The translations under genes were made by a program, and so were the position numbers. Shown here piece by piece: positions 14,773 through 23,395 of a stretch of 64,000 bases of DNA. How positions within the stretch are numbered: the first letter of the stretch is position 1; the number at the start of each line of letters is the position of its first letter. Origin of the DNA: Stappia stellulata (GTDB taxonomy: Bacteria; Pseudomonadota; Alphaproteobacteria; Rhizobiales; Stappiaceae); the NCBI RefSeq assembly GCF_020176715.1, contig NZ_JAIVMF010000004.1, positions 62,001 through 126,000 on the forward strand. Direction: 5' to 3'. The notes under the pieces are model-generated. The model was not told the DNA's origin, did no database searches, and saw only the letters and a list, made by a program, of their open reading frames with translations.

Positions 14773-16467
14773 CTAGCGGATGAGCGTGACCGATTTCGCG
14801 CCGGCAAGCCACAGCACCAGCCGTACGATCAGGAGACAGGCGATCACGATTGCCATGATGCACATGGAAAAGGCCGCGGCCTGGTTGACGGCGCCGCGAT
14901 CGGCGAGCTGAAGCACGGAGACGGCGGCGACCTGCGTTTCCGGCGTGATCAGGAAGATCACCGCCGATAGCGACACCATGGCGCGCATGAAGAAGAACAC
15001 GCCCACGCCCAGAAGTGTGGGCCACAACAGCGGCAGGGTCACCTTGAAGAACGTCCTCACCACGCCGCCGCCGAGCATCGTCGAGGCTTCGTCGAAGGAG
15101 CTGCTGATCTGCTTGAGGCTGGTGGAGGCGATCAGGAACGCCTGGGCGTGGTTGTAATAGACATAGAGGAAGATGATCAGCGCCAGCGTGCCGTACATCA
15201 TGTTGAGCGGGTTGGCCGGGTTGTTGAAGGCGAGCACATAGCCAAGCCCGAGCACCATGCCGGGGATCGAGCTCGGCAGGATCGCCAGGAAGGACAGCGG
15301 CCCGCTGAGCGGTGTCCGGAACTTCTGCACGACAATCGCCGAAACGGTGGCGATGGTGACGCCGAGACCGGCGGTCGCCAGCGCGACATAGACGGAATTC
15401 CACAAGGGCTCCGTGCCGTTCTGCACGTCGAAGGCATAATGCTTGAGCGAAAAGGCCATGTTGTAGGGCCACAGTTTCACGAAGCTTGCGGTCGCGACAA
15501 TGCCGGGGATGGCCAGGAAGACGATCATGACCGCATAGCAGTAGCCGCTTAGGACGAGGTCGCGCATGCGGTTCGCGCGGGTCGTCAGCGGGACGGACTT
15601 GTCGGTCATTTGCGCCTGCTGGCGGCTCGAAATGCGCTTTTCCAGCAGCTTGGAGACGATGGCCGGCGCCAGCAGCACGACGCCGATCACCGCACCGAGC
15701 GCGAACTGCCCCTGTCCGATCACCTTGTTGTAGATCTCGGTCGCCAGCACGCTGAAGTTTCCGCCGATGACGATGGCGTTGCCGAAGTCCGTCACCGACA
15801 GGGAGAAGGTGACGAAGACCGCGGCCGCGATGCCGTAGCGGGTGGCCGGCAGCGTGACCGTGCGAAAGATCCGCCCGGGACGCGCGCCGAGCATCGTGGC
15901 GCTTTCGTAGACGCGGGCATCGGCAACTGCGAGCGCGGCCGACAGGATCAGGAAGGCATAGGGAAACGTGTAGAGCGTGTTGGCGAGCGCAACGCCCCAG
16001 AAGCCGTAGATGTCGAGATCGAAGCCGAGAAATCGGTTGAAGGCGCCGTTGCGCCCCAGAAGCAGCAGCAGGCCCTGCGCCTGCACCAGCGAGGGCGCGA
16101 ACAGCGGCATCATCACCACAATGCGCAGGAGCGGCTTCAGCGGAACGTTCGAGCGCTGCAGCGCATAGGCGTAGAGATAGGCCAGGCCGACGGCGAGCGT
16201 GGAGGAGAGCAGGGACACCGTCAGCGAATTGACCAGAAGGTCCCAGAAACGCGGGTCCGCGAAGGTCGCGGTGAAATTGCCAAGGCCCGGTCCGGCTTGC
16301 GTGTCGAGGCTGCGCAACAGGATCGCCGCGACGGGCATGACGAGAAAGACCAGCATCAGGCCGGCCATGATCGCGGACAGGAGCAGGGCGATGCCCCGGT
16401 CGCTGGTCAGGGCCGGCAGGGAGCGTCTTTCGCCGCGTCGCGCCGCCGTTCGTGCCGCGCCGCTCAT
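14773..16467 (-). CDS. ABC importer permease, two fused domains (2-aminoethylphosphonate/iron class)
   Basis: The 564-residue protein has about 12 helices and two binding-protein-dependent permease domains, each with an EAA-type loop: YESATMLGARPGRIFRTVTLP and FDEASTMLGGGVVRTFFKVTLP. Fused permeases of this length are found in the Fe3+ (FbpB) and 2-aminoethylphosphonate (PhnV-like) importer group. The gene overlaps the ATPase gene by 4 bp. The substrate is unknown; the HAD phosphatase downstream favours a phosphorylated organic compound over iron. Confidence 0.88.
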   Translation of the reverse strand: MSGAARTAARRGERRSLPALTSDRGIALLLSAIMAGLMLVFLVMPVAAILLRSLDTQAGPGLGNFTATFADPRFWDLLVNSLTVSLLSSTLAVGLAYLYAYALQRSNVPLKPLLRIVVMMPLFAPSLVQAQGLLLLLGRNGAFNRFLGFDLDIYGFWGVALANTLYTFPYAFLILSAALAVADARVYESATMLGARPGRIFRTVTLPATRYGIAAAVFVTFSLSVTDFGNAIVIGGNFSVLATEIYNKVIGQGQFALGAVIGVVLLAPAIVSKLLEKRISSRQQAQMTDKSVPLTTRANRMRDLVLSGYCYAVMIVFLAIPGIVATASFVKLWPYNMAFSLKHYAFDVQNGTEPLWNSVYVALATAGLGVTIATVSAIVVQKFRTPLSGPLSFLAILPSSIPGMVLGLGYVLAFNNPANPLNMMYGTLALIIFLYVYYNHAQAFLIASTSLKQISSSFDEASTMLGGGVVRTFFKVTLPLLWPTLLGVGVFFFMRAMVSLSAVIFLITPETQVAAVSVLQLADRGAVNQAAAFSMCIMAIVIACLLIVRLVLWLAGAKSVTLIR

Positions 16468-17498
16468 GCCAGGTCCTTCAGGTCGCCGGCGGCAATGCCG
16501 AGGCGCAGTTTCCGGCCGGGCTCCAGGCCGTCGGCCGGGCCATGGGCCTCGAAGACCACCGGCTGGTCGGGGGCGGCCTCGAGACGGGCGTGCAGCACCG
16601 TCATGTTGCCGAGGAAGGTCGCCTTCTCGATGGTCGCCGCAAAGACGTTGTCGGCCTCTTGTCCGTCGTCAAGGACCTTGATCGCCTCGGGCCGGACGCC
16701 GAGCGTGCTGCTTTCCAGCGGCTGCGAGGTGCGCAGGCGCACGGTGCCGAGATGCGGGTCGGTTTGCGGGTCTTGAACCGTGAAGGTGTTGATCGAGCCG
16801 ATGAATTCGGCGACGAAGCGGGTGCGCGGACGGTCGTAAAGCGCACGTGCGCTGCCGGCCTGTTCGACCTTGCCGCCGTTGAGGACGACGATCTGGTCGG
16901 CCATCTCGAGCGCTTCGTTCTGGTCGTGGGTCACCATGATCGTGGTGATGCCGAGCCGCTGCTGGATCGCGCGGATTTCCTGGCGCAATTCCTCGCGCAC
17001 CTTGGCATCAAGCGCCGACAGCGGCTCGTCGAGCAGGAGCAGCGAGGGGTGGGGCGCAAGGGCGCGGGCGATGGCGATGCGCTGCTGCTGTCCGCCCGAC
17101 ATCTGGGCCGGAAGCTTGTCGCGCTGGTCGTCCAGATGGACGAGGTCCAGCATCTCGGCGACGCGGCGGCGCGTGTCCGGCTTCGACCATCTGCGGCACT
17201 CGAGACCATAGGCGACGTTCTGGGCGGCGGTCAGATTGGGAAACAGCGAATAGGACTGGAAGACGACGCCGAAATTGCGGTCGCGGGCAGGGGTGCGGGA
17301 GAGGTCCGCATCGCCGAGCAGGATCTGGCCGGCGTCCGCTTCCTCCAGGCCGGCGATCACCCGCAGCAGCGTGGTCTTGCCGCAGCCGGACGGGCCGAGG
17401 AAGCAGGTCAGGCTGCCCTCCGGCACATCGAGCGAGACGTCGGAAAGCGCGGTGGTCGAGCCGAAATTCTTGGTCAGGCCGGTGACACGAATGTCCAT
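16464..17498 (-). CDS. ABC importer ATPase (PotA/FbpC-like)
   Basis: The 344-residue protein has Walker A GPSGCGKT (residues 35-42), Q-loop VVFQSYSLFP, signature MSGGQQQRIAIARAL, Walker B LLLLDEPLSALD and switch MVTHDQNEA. A C-terminal TOBE-like domain follows. The ATG at 17498 follows GAGGACCAAG. The in-frame 98 residues further upstream are cysteine- and proline-rich and overlap the hairpin region, so they are not coding. It powers the fused permease. Confidence 0.93.
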   Translation of the reverse strand: MDIRVTGLTKNFGSTTALSDVSLDVPEGSLTCFLGPSGCGKTTLLRVIAGLEEADAGQILLGDADLSRTPARDRNFGVVFQSYSLFPNLTAAQNVAYGLECRRWSKPDTRRRVAEMLDLVHLDDQRDKLPAQMSGGQQQRIAIARALAPHPSLLLLDEPLSALDAKVREELRQEIRAIQQRLGITTIMVTHDQNEALEMADQIVVLNGGKVEQAGSARALYDRPRTRFVAEFIGSINTFTVQDPQTDPHLGTVRLRTSQPLESSTLGVRPEAIKVLDDGQEADNVFAATIEKATFLGNMTVLHARLEAAPDQPVVFEAHGPADGLEPGRKLRLGIAAGDLKDLA

Positions 17499-17583
17499 CT
17501 TGGTCCTCAGGCTTTCAGGCACCGCCGGGGCGGCCCGCGCGTTGTCACATTGTCGCCGGGCGCCCGGAAGCGGGCAGGCAAGG

Positions 17584-17610
17584 CGGCATCCGCCGAAAGG
17601 GCGGATGCCG
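17584..17610 (-). terminator. Hairpin between binding-protein and ATPase genes
   Basis: CGGCATCCGCC (17584-17594) and GGCGGATGCCG (17600-17610) are perfect 11-bp arms around GAAAG. It lies in the 181-bp gap after the binding-protein gene and lacks a U-run, so it is likely a stabilising or attenuating stem. Confidence 0.65.
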
Positions 17611-17679
17611 GATCGTCTTGGCAGGCGGTCCGGCCGGACGGGACCGGACCGCCGAGCGGGCTTGCAGGTTATGCCGGCC

Positions 17680-18681
17680 TCAGCGCTCGAATTTTTCCTG
17701 CCAGGTCGCGATGATGTCCTTGCGATCCTCGGCGGCGGCCTTGAAGTCGGTCGGATGCAGCACGCTGTTGGTGTCCTGCGGCAGGCCGGCATCGAGGAAG
17801 CGCTGCGGCATGGTTCCGCCCGGAATGGTCACGATGGCCTTCCACTCGAGGTAGGCATCGGCGGCCGTCTTGGTGACGGTCCAGTCGAGGAAGCGCTTGG
17901 CGGCCTCCTTGTTGTTCGACGTGGCGACCAGCGCATTGGCCTCCAGTTCGTTTCCGGAGCCTTCGGCCGGGGTCACCATCGAGATCGGATAGCCTTCCTC
18001 GATGTTCTTGATGGCGCGCATGTCATAGGAGGCGCCGACCGCGAATTCGCCCGCCGATGCGGCATGGCACGGCTTGGAGCCGGACTTGATGTATTGGGCG
18101 ACGTTCTTGTCGAGCTTTTCCAGGAAGGCCCAGCCCTCGTCCTCGCCCATCATCTGTAGTAGCGAACTGACCTGGATGTAGCCGGTGCCGGAGCTTGCCG
18201 GGTTCGGCATCACGATCTCGCCCTTGTACTTCGGGTCGAGGAGATCCTTCCAGGAGGTCGGCTTTTCCAGGCCGAGCTTTTCCAGCCGCTCGTCGTTGAC
18301 GCAGAAGGCGGCCATGTAGCCGGTGACGGCGAACCACTTGTCGTCCGCCGCGCGGAACTCCTTCGGCACGGCGTCGATGCCCTTCGGGCGGTAGGCCTCG
18401 AGCGTTTCCTCGATCTGCGGCGTCACGATGGTCGAGGCGGCGAAGCCCCAGATCACGTCGTGCTGCGGATTGGCCTTCTCGGCGATGATGCGCGCGGCAA
18501 GCTCGCCCGTCGACAGGCGCAACATGTTCACCTCGAGGTCGGGCATGTCCTTTTTGGCCAACTCGAGGAACCTGGCGGCTTCGTCCTCCTCATAGGAGGT
18601 GTAAACCGTGATCTCGTCCGCTGCGGCCGGCACCGAAAGGAGCAGGGCGACGAGGGCGGTGATGCAGAGTTTCGAATCCAT
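17680..18681 (-). CDS. ABC importer solute-binding protein (2-aminoethylphosphonate/iron class)
   Basis: The 333-residue protein has a signal peptide (MDSKLCITALVALLLSVPAA with AADE cleavage) and starts the mature chain with EITVYTSYEEDEAARF, as in the Fe3+ and aminoethylphosphonate binding proteins (family 1/6 type). The stretches DVIWGFAAST and GTGYIQVSSLLQ belong to the same group. The tyrosine pair typical of ferric-binding proteins is not obvious, so iron is doubtful. It is first in the operon and divergent from a DeoR regulator across a clear palindromic operator. Confidence 0.88.
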   Translation of the reverse strand: MDSKLCITALVALLLSVPAAADEITVYTSYEEDEAARFLELAKKDMPDLEVNMLRLSTGELAARIIAEKANPQHDVIWGFAASTIVTPQIEETLEAYRPKGIDAVPKEFRAADDKWFAVTGYMAAFCVNDERLEKLGLEKPTSWKDLLDPKYKGEIVMPNPASSGTGYIQVSSLLQMMGEDEGWAFLEKLDKNVAQYIKSGSKPCHAASAGEFAVGASYDMRAIKNIEEGYPISMVTPAEGSGNELEANALVATSNNKEAAKRFLDWTVTKTAADAYLEWKAIVTIPGGTMPQRFLDAGLPQDTNSVLHPTDFKAAAEDRKDIIATWQEKFER

Positions 18682-18742
18682 CCGTGATGATCCTCGTTTT
18701 GGGGGTGGGCGATGCGCTCTCTCAAGCTGCCTCAGGAAAACC

Positions 18743-18766
18743 ATATTGTAATCCAATTTACAATAT
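18743..18766. promoter_or_regulatory. Operator between the ABC operon and the DeoR gene
   Basis: ATATTGTAA (18743-18751), TCCAAT, TTACAATAT (18758-18766): perfect 9-bp arms six bases apart. A further TTACA half-site lies at 18780-18784. It sits in the divergent intergenic region and is the natural target of the adjacent DeoR protein. Confidence 0.7.
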
Positions 18767-18883
18767 TATGTTAGAAAAATTACATTTTACCGCTATTCCG
18801 TCTTCGATTGTGGCTTCGCCGCGGGCGCGGCGCTAAGAACCGGAGGCGGCCCATTGGCGACGGATGGCCGGAGTGGAGGCAGG

Positions 18884-19657
18884 GTGATCGAGATTCCGAA
18901 GAAGCAAAAGCGCCAGCAGCGCCTCGTCGAGCGCATCGAGGCACAGGGATACGCGACATTGGCGGATCTGGCGAGAGAGCTCGCTGTTTCGGAACAGACC
19001 GTGCGGCGGGACATTTCGGAACTGGACGCCGCCGGAAAAGTTCGCCGTGCCCACGGCGGGGCCGCGATCCAGGGCAATATCGACCGCTCGGTCTATGCGC
19101 AGCGTCGCCGGCAGCGCGCGGCGGAAAAGCAGCTGATTGCGCGGCAGGTCGCGGATCTGGTGGAGGACGGGTCGTCCGTCTTTCTCGACACCGGCACCAC
19201 CTGCGAGGCGATCGCCTCGGCGCTGACGGCACGTCGGCACCTCAAGGTCGTGACCTACAGCCTTCGCTCGGCCCTGCGGTTCAGCGAGAGGGACGACTTC
19301 GTGGTTGCCGTTCCGGCGGGCTTCGTTCGCCATGTCGATGGCGCGGTGGTCGGCGGACAGGACACAGGGTTTCTGGACCAGTTCCTGTTCGACTACGCCA
19401 TCCTGTCGGTGAGCGGCATGGATGCCGCCGGCAATATCTGCGACGACGACCAGTTCGAGGTGCGCTTCGCCAGCATGGCGATGCAACGCGCCAAGACGAT
19501 CCTGCTGGCGCTCGATTCAAGCAAGTTCGGCAAGGGCGGGCTGGTGCGCCTGTGCCATGTCGGCGCCGTGGACTATGTGATCAGCGACACCGCGCCGGAG
19601 GCCGCGATCGCGGAGATGCTGGCCGCCCATGACGTGAAGCTTGTCACCTGCGAATAA
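18884..19657 (+). CDS. DeoR/GlpR family transcriptional regulator
   Basis: The 257-residue protein has the N-terminal DeoR helix-turn-helix (LADLARELAVSEQTVRRDIS) and the C-terminal sugar-phosphate sensor fold with FLDTGTTCEAIASAL. DeoR proteins usually respond to a phosphorylated sugar or polyol. That fits the HAD phosphatase and ABC importer transcribed divergently. The start is taken as GTG 18884 behind GGAGG (18875-18879); an in-frame TTG at 18854 is less likely. It probably represses the ABC operon and itself through the palindrome at 18743-18766. Confidence 0.9.
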   Translation: MIEIPKKQKRQQRLVERIEAQGYATLADLARELAVSEQTVRRDISELDAAGKVRRAHGGAAIQGNIDRSVYAQRRRQRAAEKQLIARQVADLVEDGSSVFLDTGTTCEAIASALTARRHLKVVTYSLRSALRFSERDDFVVAVPAGFVRHVDGAVVGGQDTGFLDQFLFDYAILSVSGMDAAGNICDDDQFEVRFASMAMQRAKTILLALDSSKFGKGGLVRLCHVGAVDYVISDTAPEAAIAEMLAAHDVKLVTCE

Positions 19658-19683
19658 ACTGCGTCCGCGCCGTGGGAGCGTGA

Positions 19684-19711
19684 CGCCGGACGGGAGTGCT
19701 CCCGCCCGGCG
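19684..19711. terminator. Hairpin between convergent genes
   Basis: CGCCGGACGGGAG (19684-19696) pairs with CTCCCGCCCGGCG (19699-19711) with one mismatch. A shorter GGAGCC/GGCTCC stem follows. Both lie between the DeoR gene and the convergent HisD-family gene. Confidence 0.6.
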
Positions 19712-19742
19712 ATGTCGCTGGGAGCCTGCGTTGGGCTCCGGC

Positions 19743-21059
19743 TCAGTTCGTCGGGATGCGGGAGCCGAGGCCGGCAAGGACCAGACGGTGGTCGGCCGCG
19801 CGGGCATGGGCTTCCATGCCCTCGTAAAGGCTCTGGCGCACGGCATGCGGAGCGACTTCGGCCACGGCCGTCTGGCTCAGGCGCTGATGGGTGCAGACCT
19901 TCACGAAGGCGCCGACCCACAGCCCGCCGGTGTAGCGGCCGGCACCGGCCGTCGGCAGCGTGTGGTTCGTGCCGCAGCACTTGTCGGAATAGACCACGGA
20001 GGCGTTGGGTCCGATGAAGAGCGAGCCGTAGTTGCGCAGCTTCGCGGCAACGGCGTCCATGTCCGCGGTGATGACCTCCAGGTGCTCCGGTGCGACCAGA
20101 TCGGAATAGGCGATCATCGCGTCGACGTCGTTGCACAGAACGATCTCGCCGAACCGCTCCCAGGCTTCCGCGGCAACGGCGCTGGTCTTCAGCTCGCCCA
20201 GAATGCGCGCGACTTCCTTTTCGACTGCCTCTGCAAGATCGCGGCTCGTCGTGATCAGGCCGACGCGGGCGCGCACGTCATGTTCGGCCTGCGCGAGAAG
20301 GTCGATGGCAACCATTTCGGCGGAGGCGGTCTCGTCGGCGATGACGAAGACCTCGCTCGGGCCGGCGAGCTGGTCGATGCCGACCGGACCGAAGACCTGG
20401 CGCTTTGCTTCGTTCACATAGGCGTTGCCCGGGCCGACGATCTTGTCGACGCGCGGAACGCTCTCGGTGCCATAGGCCATGGCGGCGATGGCCTGCGCGC
20501 CGCCGATGCGGAAGATCCGGTCCGCGCCGGACAGGTGGCAGCCGGCGATCATCGCTTCATGGGCGCTCGGCGGAAGACAGGCGATGACCTCGTCGCAGCC
20601 GGCGACCTTGGCGGGAACGATGGTCATGATCGGGGCCGACATCAGCGGATAGCGGCCGCCGGGTACATAGGCGCCGATGCGCTGGATCGGGATGACGCGA
20701 TGGCCGAGCGTCAGCCCGGGCAGGGTCTCGACCTCGAGCGGCAGCATGGTGGCGAGCTGCTTTTCGGCGAAGTTGCGCACCTGCGCGATGGCAAACAGCG
20801 TGTCCTCGCGCATGGCCGGGTCGAGATTGTCGACCGCCTTGCGGATTTTCTCGGCGGAGACCTCGACGGCGTCGACGTCGACCTTGTCGAACTTGGCGCT
20901 GTAGGCGCGCACGGCGGCGTCGCCGTCCTTGCGGACATCGGCGAGGATCTGTTTGACCGTGCCCTCGATGGCGTCGTTTTCGGCCAGGATGCTTTCCTGG
21001 GGTTTGCGGAAATAGGCGGCACCCAGGATGGACGTCGCGCGCTCGTCGTGGTTGGACAT
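19743..21059 (-). CDS. Histidinol dehydrogenase family enzyme, catabolic paralogue (HpsN-like)
   Basis: The 438-residue protein keeps the HisD fold and metal/catalytic residues: GPSEVFVIAD, LLAQAEHD (Gln and His metal ligands), APEHLEV (Glu-His catalytic pair), an Asp in VYSDKCCGTNH, and a late His in GMEAHARAAD. Nothing else of histidine biosynthesis is near. Instead it follows an XRE-cupin regulator gene and is divergent from a TRAP transporter. HisD relatives in such settings include HpsN, which oxidises 2,3-dihydroxypropane-1-sulfonate to sulfolactate. A sulfonated or other diol substrate is therefore plausible but unproven, because hpsO and hpsP are not seen here. Confidence 0.82.
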   Translation of the reverse strand: MSNHDERATSILGAAYFRKPQESILAENDAIEGTVKQILADVRKDGDAAVRAYSAKFDKVDVDAVEVSAEKIRKAVDNLDPAMREDTLFAIAQVRNFAEKQLATMLPLEVETLPGLTLGHRVIPIQRIGAYVPGGRYPLMSAPIMTIVPAKVAGCDEVIACLPPSAHEAMIAGCHLSGADRIFRIGGAQAIAAMAYGTESVPRVDKIVGPGNAYVNEAKRQVFGPVGIDQLAGPSEVFVIADETASAEMVAIDLLAQAEHDVRARVGLITTSRDLAEAVEKEVARILGELKTSAVAAEAWERFGEIVLCNDVDAMIAYSDLVAPEHLEVITADMDAVAAKLRNYGSLFIGPNASVVYSDKCCGTNHTLPTAGAGRYTGGLWVGAFVKVCTHQRLSQTAVAEVAPHAVRQSLYEGMEAHARAADHRLVLAGLGSRIPTN

Positions 21060-21076
21060 GGAGCACCCTTTTTGAA

Positions 21077-21154
21077 TGGACAATGTCCAAGCGCTTAGGG
21101 CCGCACGACCGAGGGTGTCAATTATCTCGGATAGTTGGTGAATATTCTCACCAA
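21077..21154 (-). promoter_or_regulatory. Two palindromic operator candidates before the HisD-family gene
   Basis: TGGACA-A-TGTCCA (21077-21089) lies 18 bp upstream of the start codon. TTGGTGA-ATATTC-TCACCAA (21135-21154) lies 76 bp upstream. Both are perfect inverted repeats in the 164-bp gap after the XRE-cupin gene. They could be bound by that regulator or by a distant one. Confidence 0.6.
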
Positions 21155-21223
21155 ATTCCGATCCTCCGCCCACTGGACGGCCAGCAGGGCGTTGCCTGCG
21201 CAAGGCGCCCGGGCGGGCCGGCG

Positions 21224-21769
21224 TCAGTATGTCGGGGGCGTGATCGCACTCACGATTTCCGCCGGCTCGTCGCCGACGTTTCGAAACCGGTGTTCCTCTC
21301 GGCTGTCGAAGTAATAGGCATCGCCCGGCCCCAGGACCTGCGTCTTGGTTCCGGCACGGACCTCGATCCGCCCCGAGACGATGTAGCCGGCTTCCTGGCC
21401 TTCATGCGACAGCTGGCCGCCGGTATCCGCGCCGATCTGGTAGGTTTCCTTCAGGAACTGAAGGGTCCGGTTCGGGTGGTTCATGCCGATCAACTTGTAG
21501 GAAATTCCACGGACATTTCCGATCTCGGGCAGCTCGTCCGCCCGGTAGAACGGGCTGTGGCTGCCCAGTTGCACGCCGTGCAGGAAGCCGACGAGGGTGC
21601 TGCCCAGGGCGTCGAGGATCGCTTGCAGCGTATTGAGGGACGGGCTGACTTTCTCGCGCTCGATGAGCGAGATCGTCGAATGCGACACGCCCGAACGCAG
21701 CGACAGCTCGCGGATCGTCAGTTGCCGCCGACGTCTCAGATCCCTGATCTTGTTTCCGATCCTGGCCAC
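21224..21769 (-). CDS. XRE-type regulator with C-terminal cupin domain
   Basis: The 181-residue protein joins an N-terminal XRE helix-turn-helix (LTIRELSLRSGVSHSTISLI) to a cupin barrel (about residues 105-175, with LSHEGQEAGYIVSGRIEV and DSREEHRFRN). This is the PuuR/SutR-like architecture, in which the cupin senses a small metabolite. It uses a GTG start at 21769 behind GGAGG. It sits between the HisD-family gene and the divergent TRAP operon and is the likely local regulator of both. Confidence 0.9.
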   Translation of the reverse strand: MARIGNKIRDLRRRRQLTIRELSLRSGVSHSTISLIEREKVSPSLNTLQAILDALGSTLVGFLHGVQLGSHSPFYRADELPEIGNVRGISYKLIGMNHPNRTLQFLKETYQIGADTGGQLSHEGQEAGYIVSGRIEVRAGTKTQVLGPGDAYYFDSREEHRFRNVGDEPAEIVSAITPPTY

Positions 21770-22118
21770 ATTCCGCCTCCGCCGTTTGACCCGGCCTGTT
21801 AATCACGATTTGCAAGCAGGCACCAGAGCGACACCCTCTCAGCTTGTGTTTCGGCGGGCGATACCACCGAGGCTGGTTGCCGGTGTTGAGTATTGTAGAC
21901 ACCCGCCGCAGACCACCTGTCTGGCCGCTGTTCGACCTGCTAGCAGTGGTCGCGTAGCCGGTGTGCCGACGGGGAGGTCGGTCTCGAACAACGGGGCTTT
22001 TGGATCTTTTGTGCATCGCGTTGCGCAGGTCCCGACGCACTGGCGAGGCCGCAAACGTGCGGCCGCGAAACTTTCGGAAGTCCGACAGGGGTTCCGACGA
22101 CAGGGAGCAATTTCCATC
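21770..22118. other. Gene-less leader region of the first TRAP operon
   Basis: These 349 bases separate the XRE-cupin gene from dctP. I find no convincing coding frame, terminator or strong palindrome. It must hold the TRAP promoter. The sequence CAGGGAG at 22101-22107 is a ribosome-site candidate. Confidence 0.5.
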
Positions 22119-23177
22119 ATGATGTTCGCAGGATCTATCCAGGCTTTGAAGCCGATGAAAATGGTGACGAAGGGCGCGCTTGCCCTGGCGTGCTCCGTGG
22201 CGCTCAGCTTCGGTGCGGCCGCGCAGTCGGTATCGCTCCAGATCGGAACCATCGAGTCGCCGAGCGGTGCGAACTCGCACGGCTGGCAGGCCTTCGAGCA
22301 GTATGTCGAAGCTGCGTCCGCCGGCGACATCTCCGTCGAGCTGTTTCACTCCGGTCAGCTTGGCGACACCGAGAAGCTGCTGGAAGGCGCAAAGCTCGGC
22401 ATCAACAAGATGGTTCAGGGCGACGAGACGCTGACCGGCGCCTACGACCCGATGCTTGCATGGTTCACGCCCTACCTCTTCTCCGACGAATTCGTCATGA
22501 AGGAGTTCTTCGAGAGCGCGACCTTTGCCGAGCTCAACGAGATCATGGCCCGTGATCTTGGTGTGCGCGTGCTCGCGGCCGCCCCTTACGGCTTCTACAA
22601 TTTCATCAACAAGACGCGCCCCATCGACAAGCTGGAAGACCTCGACGGCCTGAAGCTCCGCACCCTGCCGAGCAGCCAGCTCACCATCAAGGCCTGGGAA
22701 GCGCTGGGCGCATCCGCGACGCCGGTGTCCTGGGGCGAGATCTACACGTCGATCAGCACCGGCGTTATCGACGGCCTGGGCCATACGCTCGGCATCATGG
22801 TCGACCAGAAGTACTATGAGGTCGCCAAGAACGTGACGCTCGACAACAGCATCGGCGTGGTCAATTTCTACCTCATCAACGAGCGCTTCTGGCAGTCGCT
22901 CAGCGAAGAGCAGCGCAAGGTTCTGAAGCGCGGCGCCGAAATCGGTGCGGCGGCCGAGTTCGGCATCGCCAGCTATCGCAACCGGGTCGATGCGCTGCAG
23001 GTGCTGGCCGACAACGGTGTCAACGTCCGCCCGATCAGTGAGGCCGAACGCGCCCGGCTGCGCGATGCGGCCCAGGCCGCGGTCGTTCCCTGGATGAAGG
23101 AAATGATCGGCGCCGAGGTGGTGGAGAAGGTCTTCGCCGAGGTCGAGGCGATCGAGCAGCGTCTTTACGCCAACTGA
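22119..23177 (+). CDS. TRAP transporter solute-binding protein, DctP family
   Basis: The 352-residue protein has an export signal (KGALALACSVALSFGAAAQS) and the DctP core: LFHSGQLGDTEKLLEGAKLG, the conserved arginine region LKLRTLPSSQ, and GWGEI-type VSWGEIYTSISTGVIDG. DctP proteins bind organic acids or related anions in the periplasm. The exact start is uncertain: ATG 22119 gives a long n-region, and a methionine nearer the hydrophobic core is possible. It is followed by a hairpin and then dctQ and dctM. Confidence 0.9.
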   Translation: MMFAGSIQALKPMKMVTKGALALACSVALSFGAAAQSVSLQIGTIESPSGANSHGWQAFEQYVEAASAGDISVELFHSGQLGDTEKLLEGAKLGINKMVQGDETLTGAYDPMLAWFTPYLFSDEFVMKEFFESATFAELNEIMARDLGVRVLAAAPYGFYNFINKTRPIDKLEDLDGLKLRTLPSSQLTIKAWEALGASATPVSWGEIYTSISTGVIDGLGHTLGIMVDQKYYEVAKNVTLDNSIGVVNFYLINERFWQSLSEEQRKVLKRGAEIGAAAEFGIASYRNRVDALQVLADNGVNVRPISEAERARLRDAAQAAVVPWMKEMIGAEVVEKVFAEVEAIEQRLYAN

Positions 23178-23198
23178 GCAAAGGGCCTTCAGGCCCAG

Positions 23199-23223
23199 GG
23201 GCGCCGGATCCCGTCCGGCGCCC
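23199..23223 (+). terminator. Hairpin between dctP and dctQ
   Basis: GGGCGCCGGA (23199-23208) and TCCGGCGCCC (23214-23223) are perfect arms followed by TTCTCTTT, close to an intrinsic terminator. Because dctQ and dctM lie beyond it, it probably attenuates them relative to dctP. Confidence 0.75.
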
Positions 23224-23395
23224 TTCTCTTTCGCGCGCGCCAAACCCGGCCGTTTCGCGATTGCGGGGCCTCGGGCTTCGCGCTAGAGCGGCCACAGTTC
23301 CGACGGGACGTGCGTCAGGCGCGGTGCAGGCAGGAAGGGCGGTTCCGGTCCCGGCCCGTCCCGCGGGATCCATCATCGAAAGGCAGGTACCGGTC

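Noticed and set aside
19743-21059. hisD as a histidine-biosynthesis gene
   Set aside because: The catalytic residues fit, but no other his gene is near and the regulator and TRAP context indicates catabolism. I left the gene symbol empty.
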